Positions 50,972 to 58,565 of a stretch of 64,000 nt of DNA are shown here, one piece after another; within the stretch, counting starts at the first letter, position 1, and every line of letters begins with the position of its first letter. Under the pieces are notes generated by a model. That model did not search any database and was not told the DNA's origin. It was given only the letters and a program-made list of their open reading frames with translations. The stretch covers positions 1-64,000 of the forward strand of contig JACRDT010000049.1 in NCBI GenBank assembly GCA_016212795.1, given 5' to 3'. The translations under genes were made by a program, and so were the position numbers. This stretch comes from Elusimicrobiota bacterium. Lineage in GTDB: Bacteria > Elusimicrobiota > Elusimicrobia > UBA1565 > UBA9628.

Positions 50972-52774
50972 TCAGACCCGGCGCGCCGCCGCGAGCTCGG
51001 CCAGCGTCGAGAGCAGGCGGTCGGTTGCGCCGCCGTCCAGGGAGCCCGCGAAGCGCTCGATGATGGCGGGATAGGGCTCGCGGATGGCCTTGAGGGCGTC
51101 CGCGGGGGACGCGACGACGTTCCGAACGGCCTCCTCGACCTCGCGTTTGGTGCGCAGCAGGGGGATGCCCGACCGGCCGTCGAACGGGGCGGGGGAGGTC
51201 GACCGGCAGAATTGGACGTTGATGACGGGCTTGCCCATCACCAGGGCCTCCATCAGCACGGTCGAATAGGCCCCGATCACGAGGTCGCACGCGGCGAGGC
51301 AGTCGTCGAGCGGCCTGTCCTTGACCACGGAGACGGCGGGGTGGCCCTTGAGCAGGCGCAGGTAGTAGGGGAGCGATTCGCAGGGGTGGAGCTTGAGGGT
51401 GATCTCGATGCCCTCCACCTTGGAGAGGGCTTCCATGAGGCTGACGGCGTGGAGCTCGGTCGCAAGCTGCGAGTCGACCATGCTGGCCCACAGCTTGGAG
51501 GGGTGGGTGAGGACGAGGATGTTGAGCTTGGGCCCGCCGGGGGCCGCCGGGGCCTTGCCCGTCCTTGCCAGGCGGTCGAGGCCGGCGCTGCCGAGCGTGA
51601 GGACGGCGCTGTCTTGCAGCGAGCCCGTGCGCTCGAAGAGCTCGGCCTGCTCCGCTCCCCAGAGCACCCAATGGCTGGAGTTGGTGCGCCCGAACGGGAG
51701 GCGGTAGATCTCCGTCATGCCGTGCAGGAGGATCACGCACGGCGTCTTGTGCCGGCGGGCGATGTCCGATAGGAGGTGCTGCAGCGGCGGGTCGTCGAAC
51801 GGCATCAGGACCACCGAGGGCGCCTCGGTACGCCAGAGCTCGTTGAGGCGGGAGCATGCCCACGCCAGGCCCTGGATGTCGGACTGGAAGAACCGGTCCA
51901 GCTGCGGCTCGAAGAGATGCCGGAGGGGGATCCCCTCCCAGGTGAAGACCGCCCGGCCTTCCGGGTCTTCCTTGGCGTCGGACCAGTCGCGCCGCATCGC
52001 GGCGAGGGCCTCCGCCATCGGCGGCGCCGGGGAGGGGGCGGTCCGGTGGTCCAGCACGATCTTCGCGCCGTTGAGCAGCAGCCTCGGCAGGTGCTTGCGG
52101 TGCGGGGTGTCGGCGACGAGGCACCGGAAGGGGAAGGCGGGGTCGCCCATCCGGGCGAAGACCGCGTCGAGGGAGTGGTAATAGGAGAGGAGGATCGTGG
52201 GGCGGTCGTCGGCGGCGGGGGCGAGGAGCCCGGCGAGCCGGTTGATGGCGCGGCACGCCAGGAGCTTGGACCGGGGCATGGCGATGGGGGGGAGGGACCA
52301 CACGGAGACGCTCGAGTCGCAAGACGGGCGGTGGACCCACTCGATGCGGAAGGAACGCGCCTGGGCTTGCACGCTGGAGAGGATCTCCCGGTGGAGCATC
52401 GGCACCGAGGTGTCGCAGTAGACGACGTCGGGCTTGTGGAGGAGGCAGGCTTCCAGGAGAGCGACGAGGAACTTGTAGGCCGGCTGGACGCCGACCGCGT
52501 ACAGGTACCACCGGTAGGCCTTGCCCAGGGAGACGCCCTCGAACTCGGTGAAGTCCCGGCCCCCGCGCCGGTGCCACTCCAGGCAGGCGCGCTCGGCGCG
52601 CGCCACCGTCTCGTCGGCGCGCTCCTCGGGGAAGCAGTCCTCCCAGGGGACGGCGTCGGCGCCCAGGCCCCGGAGGGAGGAGAGGGCCTCCCAGTCGAAG
52701 CACAGGAAGCGCGCCCCCCGGGGGAGCGCGGCGCGCCGTCCGTCGGCCGGGCCCTTGGCGAGATAGAGGTCCAT
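50972..52774 (-). CDS. GT-B-like surface-glycan transferase
   Basis: This 600-residue protein has no signal peptide or membrane helix. The C-terminal half has the donor-site pattern of CDP-glycerol/capsule-type or related GT-B transferases: LNILVLTHPSKLWASM, ITLKLHPCESLPYYLRLL, VVKDRPLDDCLAACDLVIGAYSTVLMEALVMGKPVINVQF. The N-terminal half (MDLYLAKGPADG..FLCFDWE) is divergent. It probably builds a capsule or S-layer glycan at the inner membrane face. I chose the ATG at 52774 because it follows the RF-like gene by 4 nt; the longer frame overlaps that gene. It shares an operon with the RF-like gene. Confidence 0.6.
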   Translation of the reverse strand: MDLYLAKGPADGRRAALPRGARFLCFDWEALSSLRGLGADAVPWEDCFPEERADETVARAERACLEWHRRGGRDFTEFEGVSLGKAYRWYLYAVGVQPAYKFLVALLEACLLHKPDVVYCDTSVPMLHREILSSVQAQARSFRIEWVHRPSCDSSVSVWSLPPIAMPRSKLLACRAINRLAGLLAPAADDRPTILLSYYHSLDAVFARMGDPAFPFRCLVADTPHRKHLPRLLLNGAKIVLDHRTAPSPAPPMAEALAAMRRDWSDAKEDPEGRAVFTWEGIPLRHLFEPQLDRFFQSDIQGLAWACSRLNELWRTEAPSVVLMPFDDPPLQHLLSDIARRHKTPCVILLHGMTEIYRLPFGRTNSSHWVLWGAEQAELFERTGSLQDSAVLTLGSAGLDRLARTGKAPAAPGGPKLNILVLTHPSKLWASMVDSQLATELHAVSLMEALSKVEGIEITLKLHPCESLPYYLRLLKGHPAVSVVKDRPLDDCLAACDLVIGAYSTVLMEALVMGKPVINVQFCRSTSPAPFDGRSGIPLLRTKREVEEAVRNVVASPADALKAIREPYPAIIERFAGSLDGGATDRLLSTLAELAAARRV

Positions 52775-52778
52775 GCCC

Positions 52779-53177
52779 TTACCCCGCGTTCCCGCGGTCC
52801 GTCGGGCCCGAGGCGGCGCGGGCCTGGCGGCCGCGCCTGGCACGGCGCAGCTTGTTGCGCCTGAGGCGCTCGATCTCGGCGAGCCTCTCGGAGGTCCCCG
52901 GGGAGACCTTCATCTCCACGCGGTCCGCCAGCTCCCGCAGGGCCAGGAAGCGGTTGACGGTCCGGCGGCGTTCCTTGTGGCAGCGGACCACGAGGTCGAG
53001 CGGCGGGTAGCGGAGCTGCACGCAATTGGCGGTCTTGTTGACCTTCTGCCCGCCCTTGCCGCTCCCGCGGATGAAGCCCTCCTCGATGGCGGCCGGGTCG
53101 ATGCCGAGCCTGCGAATACGGGCCAGGAGCTCGGCGACCTTGCCGGGCGAGACGTCGAAGTGTTCGTTGAGGTTCAT
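52779..53177 (-). CDS. RF-like peptidyl-tRNA hydrolase domain protein (GGQ)
   Basis: This 132-residue protein is a single class-I release-factor catalytic domain: EEGFIRGSGKGGQKVNKT with Gly42-Gly43-Gln44, then NCVQLRYPPLDLVVRCHKERRR and a basic tail LRRNKLRRARRGRQAR. No codon-recognition domain is present, so it is likely a ribosome-rescue hydrolase of the ArfB/C12orf65 type that releases stalled nascent chains. The ATG at 53177 is chosen because GGGGAGG lies 8 nt upstream. That ribosome site is inside a hairpin. A longer in-frame start at 53228 is possible. Confidence 0.8.
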   Translation of the reverse strand: MNLNEHFDVSPGKVAELLARIRRLGIDPAAIEEGFIRGSGKGGQKVNKTANCVQLRYPPLDLVVRCHKERRRTVNRFLALRELADRVEMKVSPGTSERLAEIERLRRNKLRRARRGRQARAASGPTDRGNAG

Positions 53178-53180
53178 GTC

Positions 53181-53233
53181 GCGAGCCTCCCCTACGGGGA
53201 GGCGAGCATTGTGGGGGCTGAGCGCCATGGCGC
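53181..53233. repeat. Hairpin covering the RF-like ribosome site; degenerate relative of the 43836 repeat
   Basis: GCCTCCCC (53185-53192) pairs with GGGGAGGC (53196-53203). On the coding strand the second arm contains the GGGGAGG ribosome site. The following GGCGAGCATTGTGGGGGC resembles GGCGAGTAGTGGGGGC at 43854-43869. A 12-bp palindrome GCGCCATGGCGC lies at 53222-53233. Confidence 0.55.
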
Positions 53234-53309
53234 CTGGTTATTGGTAGCATTTTTGCCTTCCGCTGTCCTATCCGTTTGGGGTCGGTTGTCCACAATCCGA
53301 ACAGGGACT

Positions 53310-53825
53310 CTAAGGCTGAAACCCAATCTTTCGCGGTGGAGGGGATGGGGGTGTCATGAGTCGGCGGATGGCATCCATGATGCGGTGAATCTCGCCATCA
53401 TGGCCCGTGACCCGCCGTTCCAACTCCTTCAGGGTTTTGTCCAGTTCTTTGTGCGCGGCGACCATCTTCCTGAGCTTGATGAAAGCCCTGGCGATGAGCA
53501 GACTTGCGTCAATGGCCACAGGCGTATGGAGAACGCTGGAGAGCATGACTGCTCCATGTTCGGTGAAGACGCTGTGGAGGTATCGACGTCCGCCGCGTCC
53601 GATCTTTGAGGTCCCAATCTGGGACCTCAAAGCGGTATCTTCGGAAGGAGACAGCCGAAACATGAAATCGGCTGGGAATCTTCGCGGATTCCGTCGGACG
53701 GCTTGGTTGAGTTTCTTGGTCGGGACTCCATAGACAGCCGCCAAGTCCGAGTCCAGCATGACCCGACAGCCCCGGATCAGCAGGATGCGGTGCTCGATGC
53801 CTTCGGGGCCGATGGGGAGTTCCAT
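53310..53825 (-). CDS. ORF6N-domain DNA-binding protein
   Basis: This 171-residue protein begins MELPIGPEGIEHRILLIRGCRVMLDSDLAAVYGVPTK in outline, with LNQAVRRNPRRFPADFMFRL and YLHSVFTEHGAVMLSSVL, the complete ORF6N (KilA-N-related) domain. A coiled-coil C-terminus follows. The domain occurs in phage antirepressors and in many free-standing bacterial genes often carried on mobile DNA. GGAG sits only 2 nt before the ATG, so a nearby start cannot be excluded. A much longer frame continues upstream but is antisense to the kinase fragment. Its role is unknown. Confidence 0.8.
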   Translation of the reverse strand: MELPIGPEGIEHRILLIRGCRVMLDSDLAAVYGVPTKKLNQAVRRNPRRFPADFMFRLSPSEDTALRSQIGTSKIGRGGRRYLHSVFTEHGAVMLSSVLHTPVAIDASLLIARAFIKLRKMVAAHKELDKTLKELERRVTGHDGEIHRIMDAIRRLMTPPSPPPRKIGFQP

Positions 53826-53866
53826 CACTCCGTATACGAATGAAGCGGTCGGAAAGTTCCATGTTG

Positions 53867-53872
53867 TATAAT
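53867..53872 (+). promoter_or_regulatory. -10 TATAAT before the truncated kinase gene
   Basis: A perfect TATAAT ends 22 nt before the ATG at 53895. No matching -35 is seen. Confidence 0.4.
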
Positions 53873-53894
53873 GCCTCAACTCGGCTCCGGCTAG

Positions 53895-54452
53895 ATGATG
53901 AGGCGAAAGAACCTTCTCGAGATGGCCCGTATCGCCCTCGAAAGCGGCAACCTCGATGAGGCCATCGAGCGTTGCGACCGCGCCCTGGAAGACGACGTCC
54001 ACGACGACCGGGCCAACTTCTACAAGGCCCTCGCCCTCCTGAGGCAATGCGGTCCCGGCTGGTCGGCCAGGGCCGTGCGGGAGGTCCTGGCCGGCAAGGA
54101 GTGGAGGAAGACGCAGGCTCCTGCCTCCAAGGAGACCTTGGCCCCCGCCTTGCCGGCCCCTGAACCCAAGGTCCAGGACGCGTCCCCGGCCGCCGCCGCG
54201 GGAACCTCGGCGGTCCCCTCCGGCCTCATCGCGGGTAAGTACGAGTTGCTGCGCAGGGTGGGCGAGGGCGGCATGGGCATGGTCTACGAGGCCAAGGACC
54301 ACAGGCTCGGCCGTTTGGTCGCGATCAAGATGATGCGGCCCGAGATCAAGCTCAACTTCAGGGAGAGGAAGCGCTTCCTGGAGGAGGCCAGGATTGCGGC
54401 CTCCCTTCACCACGATGAAGTGCTGGAGTTCGGCCGCGCCGCCGGCTTATAA
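53895..54452 (+). pseudogene. Serine/threonine kinase, truncated after the N-lobe
   Basis: This 185-codon frame has a short TPR-like start (ALESGNLDEAIERCDRALEDD), a Pro/Ala linker, then the kinase N-lobe: YELLRRVGEGGMGMVYEAKD (glycine loop near 123) and LVAIKMM (Lys145). It stops at IAASLHHDEVLEFGRAAGL and TAA, before the catalytic HRD loop and DFG. It cannot be an active kinase. The next open frame (54456) is in the same phase, so only the TAA at 54450-54452 and one codon separate them. I read both as remains of one STPK-FGE gene that lost its middle by deletion. Confidence 0.65.
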
Positions 54453-54455
54453 CCC

Positions 54456-55058
54456 ATGGATGACGCGAGGCGCGAAGTCCTGTTCAAGCAGGCCAAGAAG
54501 CTTCTGGTCCTGGCGCTCCAATACGAGCCCGGCCTCGAACCCGAGGCCAAGCGCGAGGCCATGGAGGACTTCGTAGGGGAAGGCTTGGACGAGGTCTTTG
54601 CCTCGATTCCGGCGGGCCGGTTCGCAGGAGATGGCGCCGTGGCCGAGTTGCCGCTTCAGGAGTTGTGCGGTTTGGCCGAATCCGCCTATGTCGCGACGCC
54701 TGAGTCCTTCAAGCGGCATCTTTCGGGGAAGCCGTTTCCCAGCGGATTGCGCTCCTTGGAGGGACCTCTCCGGCATCTCGCCCGGGCCGGCCAGATTACA
54801 GGCGACTTGCGCGGCGACCTAATACAGATCTCTCTTGCCGTGATCAGCGAGGTCCGGGAGTGGACCCAGGATTGGTATCATGACTCCTGCAATGGCGCGC
54901 CGAGCGATGGCAGCGCCTGGGAAAATCCTATGGGCTCCCTCCGGGTCAATCGCGGCGGCTCCTGGTGCGACGACGCCGCCGACCTGGGGACTACGATCCG
55001 CGGCAGGGACGTCCCGGGCATCCGGGTCGACTACCTCGGGTTCCGCCCGGCTCGTTGA
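54456..55058 (+). pseudogene. FGE-sulfatase domain C-terminal fragment
   Basis: This 200-codon frame ends VREWTQDWYHDSC, SLRVNRGGSWCDDAADL and YLGFRPAR, the final quarter of a formylglycine-generating-enzyme-like (FGE-sulfatase) domain, with VNRGGSW and GFR as landmarks. The N-terminal three quarters of that domain are missing and are replaced by ~125 residues I do not recognise (FKQAKKLLVLALQYEPGLEPEA). Kinase-FGE fusions are known in bacteria, and this frame is in phase with the kinase fragment upstream. It is probably not functional, although a short free-standing gene cannot be excluded. Confidence 0.5.
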
Positions 55059-55345
55059 GGAATGACCCGCGTTGGACGTTTGGCGCTTGAAAACTTGGAC
55101 CCTTGGGAGTGATTGCCGCTCAGAGGGCGGCCCAGTATCGCGCGCGAGATGTAAATAGTGCTGTAAAAATCAGAATAAAATTGTTTGCTACTCCACCACC
55201 ACATTTCAGTGCTCCTCCATGTCTTCCAAAATTGAGTGCAGCCGGCTCGCAGGTTGTGTCTGGCAGGACTTGCAGGGCGGCCGGCTGCGGATACGAGAGC
55301 GGTCATGAGGACCTGCTTGGGGGCGGGGGCGCTTGAATTCTACCG
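55059..55345. other. Intergenic region with AT-rich patch and inverted repeat
   Basis: No gene is seen. An AT-rich patch spans about 55145-55190. GCAGCCGGC (55238-55246) and GCCGGCTGC (55280-55288) form a 9-bp stem with a 33-nt loop ahead of the patatin gene. Confidence 0.4.
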
Positions 55346-56254
55346 ATGAATGACTCGACTTTGCTGCGCCGGCCTCTGGGCCTGGTCCTCGCCGGCGGGG
55401 GGGCGCTGGGGGCTTGGCAGGCGGGGTGCCTCGAGGCCCTGGCGAGGGCGGGGCTCGTCTTCGACAAGGTCCTCGGGTTCAGCGCCGGGGCCCTGGCCGG
55501 GGCCACCTACGCCTTGGACCGGCTCGACGACCTCCTTGCCTTCTACCGGGACGTGGATTGGACGCGCTTCCTGCGCCCGCGCCCGTCGTTCTCCCCTCCC
55601 TATCTGTTCTCGGACTCGACGCTGCGCGAGACGCTGCGGCCCTTGAGCGACGAGGCTGCGGCCATGAGGGAGCTGCGCTGCGAGGTCTTCGTCATGTCGC
55701 TGCGCCTGCGGGACAGGGCCACCGTCTATTCCCGGTTCACCCCCGGGGGGCGTCTGGGCTGGGACGGGCCCCTGGTGGAGCGTCTGCTGGCCAGCAGCGC
55801 CATCCCCTTCGTCTTTCCCCCGGTGAGGATCGAAGACGACGGCGGCCCCTCCTGGCACGTCGACGGCGGCATCGCGGGCCGGGAGCTGATGCGACTGGAC
55901 TGCCTGGCCGGCTGCCGGGACATCGTCGTCGTCGAGATGGTGAGGCCCGAGGAGCCCCTCATGAGGACCTGGAGCCTCCCGCTCTACTTCAAGCTCTGCG
56001 GCAGGCGTGTCTGCCGCGCTCAGACCGACCATGCCGTGGCGACGGCTCTGGCCGGTTTTGACCCGCCGCGCGTCCTGCGGCTGTGCCCTTCCCGCATGCT
56101 GGACTTCACGATGCTCGGCTTCAGCCGCGGCAACTGCCTCCCGGCCATCGAGCTCGGCCGGCGGGACGCCGCCAGGTTCCTCGGGGATCCGGCGCAGGCC
56201 GAAGCTCGCGGCCTGGCCCCCTCGGGCCAGGCCCGACCGGTGTCGCGCCCATGA
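55346..56254 (+). CDS. Patatin-like phospholipase
   Basis: In this 302-residue protein, the oxyanion-hole motif GGGALG (17-22), nucleophile elbow GFSAG (Ser46) and DGG (Asp near 173) give the Ser-Asp dyad of bacterial patatins. These enzymes hydrolyse acyl chains of phospholipids. No signal peptide is present, so it acts in the cytoplasm or is exported by another route. The C-terminus ends in Arg/Pro-rich residues. Its TGA overlaps the ATG of the first TPR lipoprotein gene, making an operon of three. Confidence 0.85.
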   Translation: MNDSTLLRRPLGLVLAGGGALGAWQAGCLEALARAGLVFDKVLGFSAGALAGATYALDRLDDLLAFYRDVDWTRFLRPRPSFSPPYLFSDSTLRETLRPLSDEAAAMRELRCEVFVMSLRLRDRATVYSRFTPGGRLGWDGPLVERLLASSAIPFVFPPVRIEDDGGPSWHVDGGIAGRELMRLDCLAGCRDIVVVEMVRPEEPLMRTWSLPLYFKLCGRRVCRAQTDHAVATALAGFDPPRVLRLCPSRMLDFTMLGFSRGNCLPAIELGRRDAARFLGDPAQAEARGLAPSGQARPVSRP

Positions 56255-57639
56255 AGGCCCAGCGCCTCTTTCTCGTGGCCCTGGCGGCGCTCATCTGCGG
56301 GGCCTGCCGTCCCAGGGTCACGCCGCAGAGGGTCTTCCTGGGCGCGGTCGAGAGCCTCTACCGGGGCGACTACCGCTCCGCGATCAAGAGCCTCACCCTC
56401 GTCCTGCGCGACGAGCCGGGGCGTTCCCGCGCCTATTACCTGCGCGGCATCGCGCACCTGGAGCTCAAGAACTTCGGGCAGGCCGTGGCGGACCTGACCA
56501 AGGCCGCCGAGCTCGAGCCCGCCCTGCGGGGCGTGCGCTACCAGCTGGGCCTGGCTCGCCTCGAGCTGGGCGACCCGCTCAAGGCCGCGGCCGATTTCGA
56601 CGCCGCGCTCGCGGCCAAGCCCGACTCCCCCGAGCTCCTCTTCCACAAGGCCAAGGCCCTCAAGGCCGCGGGCCGCAAGGTCCAGGCCGAGGGCGCGCTC
56701 GACCGGGCCCTGGCCCTCAGGCCCAACATGCACGCCGCCCTCATCGCCCGGGGCTACCTCCGCTACGGCCGCGACGACCTGTCGGCCGCCCGGGACGACT
56801 TCGAGAAGGCCGTCGGCCTGAGGGCCAACGACGCCCAAGGCTACGTGGGCCGGGCCCACGTAGCCTGGGAGTCCGGGAAGCGCGACGACCTCGCCGGCGC
56901 GGTGGCGGACCTCGACACGGCGCTCAAGCTCTCGCCGGGCAGCGTGGACCTCTACCCCCTGAGGTCGCAGGTCAACCTGGACCGCTACGAGTACGACGCG
57001 GCGGTCGTCGACCTGTCGGCCGCCATCAAGTTCAACCCGCGCAACGCCGACCTCTACCTCAAGCGCGGCAGGGTCTACCGCGACATGGGCGCCGCCGACG
57101 AGGACGTCCTGAAGTGGGAGCTGGCGGAAAAGGACCTCACCCAGGCCATCGCCATCGCCCCGAAGCTGCGCACGGCCTACTTCCTGCGGGGCAACGTGCG
57201 CCAGCTCAAGGGGGACCTCGAGGGGGGGCTCTCGGACCGGCAGGCCATCCTCCGGCTCCACCCCAAGGCCGCCGAGGGCTTCAGCGGGTTGTGCGCGCAT
57301 TTCATCGAGGCGGAGAAGTTCGACGAGGCCCTCAAGCACTGCAACAAGGCCATCGAGCTCTCCCCCCGCTACATGGACCCCTACCGCTGGAGGTGCCAGG
57401 TCTTCAGGGTCAAGAAGCGATACGACGCGGCCCTCAAGGACTGCGACATGGCCGTCGAATACTCTCCTTATTGGGACGAGAGCTACATCGAGCGCGGGAC
57501 CCTCCACCTGGCCCGCGGGGACTTCAAGAGGTCCCTGGCCGACCTGCAGGAGGCGCTGAGGCTCAATCCCCGCAAGAAGAGCGTCGAACGGCTCATCGGA
57601 CAGGTGCGCGAATCGATGGGCCGCGGGAGAAGGCCGTGA
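56251..57639 (+). CDS. TPR-repeat lipoprotein
   Basis: This 462-residue protein begins MKAQRLFLVALAALICGACRP with a lipobox (CGAC), so it is anchored to a membrane. The remainder is about ten TPR units, for example YYLRGIAHLELKNFGQAVADLTKA, LIARGYLRYGRDDLSAARDDFEKA and YIERGTLHLARGDFKRSLADL. TPR lipoproteins act as scaffolds in envelope assembly. It is coupled to the patatin gene (ATGA) and to a second TPR lipoprotein (GTGA). Confidence 0.8.
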   Translation: MKAQRLFLVALAALICGACRPRVTPQRVFLGAVESLYRGDYRSAIKSLTLVLRDEPGRSRAYYLRGIAHLELKNFGQAVADLTKAAELEPALRGVRYQLGLARLELGDPLKAAADFDAALAAKPDSPELLFHKAKALKAAGRKVQAEGALDRALALRPNMHAALIARGYLRYGRDDLSAARDDFEKAVGLRANDAQGYVGRAHVAWESGKRDDLAGAVADLDTALKLSPGSVDLYPLRSQVNLDRYEYDAAVVDLSAAIKFNPRNADLYLKRGRVYRDMGAADEDVLKWELAEKDLTQAIAIAPKLRTAYFLRGNVRQLKGDLEGGLSDRQAILRLHPKAAEGFSGLCAHFIEAEKFDEALKHCNKAIELSPRYMDPYRWRCQVFRVKKRYDAALKDCDMAVEYSPYWDESYIERGTLHLARGDFKRSLADLQEALRLNPRKKSVERLIGQVRESMGRGRRP

Positions 57640-58565
57640 GAGCTTTCGCGGCGGCCGTCCTGGTCGCGCTGGCGGCTTGCTCGCCCAAGCCCTCCGGCCC
57701 CGGCCCGGAGGCCCTGGAAGCCTTCCTCGGCGAGGACCCGGCGGGCCTCGAGGCCGCGCTCGACAAGGCGCTCGCCAAGGACCCCAAGGACGCGCTGGCC
57801 ATGAACTGGCGCGGGAAGACGAAGCTCGACCGCCTCGACTTCCAGGGCGCCTTCGACGATTTCAGCTCGGCCGTCTCCCTCAACCCCGGCTTGGCGGCGG
57901 CCTGGTACAACCGCGGCAACGTCCGCATCGACCTCGGCGACTACCTCGGGGCGCTCTCGGACCTCAAGGAGGCCGCGCGGCTCGACTTGGCCCTGACGGG
58001 CGCCCCCTACTCCGCCGGGGTGGCGAAGCTCGCGATGGGAGACTGCATCGGCGCCCAGGAGGCGTTCAACATCGCGTTCAACGCGGAGTCCTGGCTCATC
58101 CAGGCCCTGCTCAAGCGCGGGCAGGCCATGGCCTGCCTGGGCGACCCCGCGGAGGCCGTGCCTCTCTTCGACAAGATGATCAAGTACGAGCCCGGGTCGT
58201 TCTCCGCGCTGCTCGACCGCGGCCAGGCCAAGCGCGACCTCCAGGACCTGGAGGGCGCCATCGAGGACTACTCCCGCATCATCGAGGCGGCCCCGGACCT
58301 GGTCATCGGCTACGAGCTGCGCGCCAAGGCCTTTGACGAGTCCCTGAGGGAGGAGCGGGCCATCGTGGACCTCGACCGGGCGCTCGCGCTGGAGCCCGCC
58401 AACGCCAGGCTCTACGAGGCCCGGGGGCACGTCCGCTACCACCTCAAGGTGTACGCCCAGGCGGTCGCGGACTGGCGCAAGGCCGTGGAGCTCAAGCCCT
58501 CCCGCGCCGGGAAGCTGCGGCCCTACATCGACTACGCCGCGAAGCTGTCCCGGGCCCCGCGATAA
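57636..58565 (+). CDS. Second TPR-repeat lipoprotein, GTG start
   Basis: This 309-residue protein starts at a GTG that overlaps the previous stop. The signal peptide MRAFAAAVLVALAACSPK has a lipobox at Cys15. About six to seven TPRs follow (WRGKTKLDRLDFQGAFDDFSSAVSLNP, YNRGNVRIDLGDYLGALSDLKEA, YEARGHVRYHLKVYAQAVADW). The similarity of layout to the gene before it suggests duplication. It overlaps the convergent NUDIX-RsmH gene by 34 bp at its 3' end. Confidence 0.8.
   Translation: MRAFAAAVLVALAACSPKPSGPGPEALEAFLGEDPAGLEAALDKALAKDPKDALAMNWRGKTKLDRLDFQGAFDDFSSAVSLNPGLAAAWYNRGNVRIDLGDYLGALSDLKEAARLDLALTGAPYSAGVAKLAMGDCIGAQEAFNIAFNAESWLIQALLKRGQAMACLGDPAEAVPLFDKMIKYEPGSFSALLDRGQAKRDLQDLEGAIEDYSRIIEAAPDLVIGYELRAKAFDESLREERAIVDLDRALALEPANARLYEARGHVRYHLKVYAQAVADWRKAVELKPSRAGKLRPYIDYAAKLSRAPR

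Noticed and set aside
55031..55306. 91-codon minus-strand frame in the gap before the patatin gene
   Set aside because: It has no ribosome site, odd composition from the AT-rich patch, and overlaps the end of the FGE fragment.
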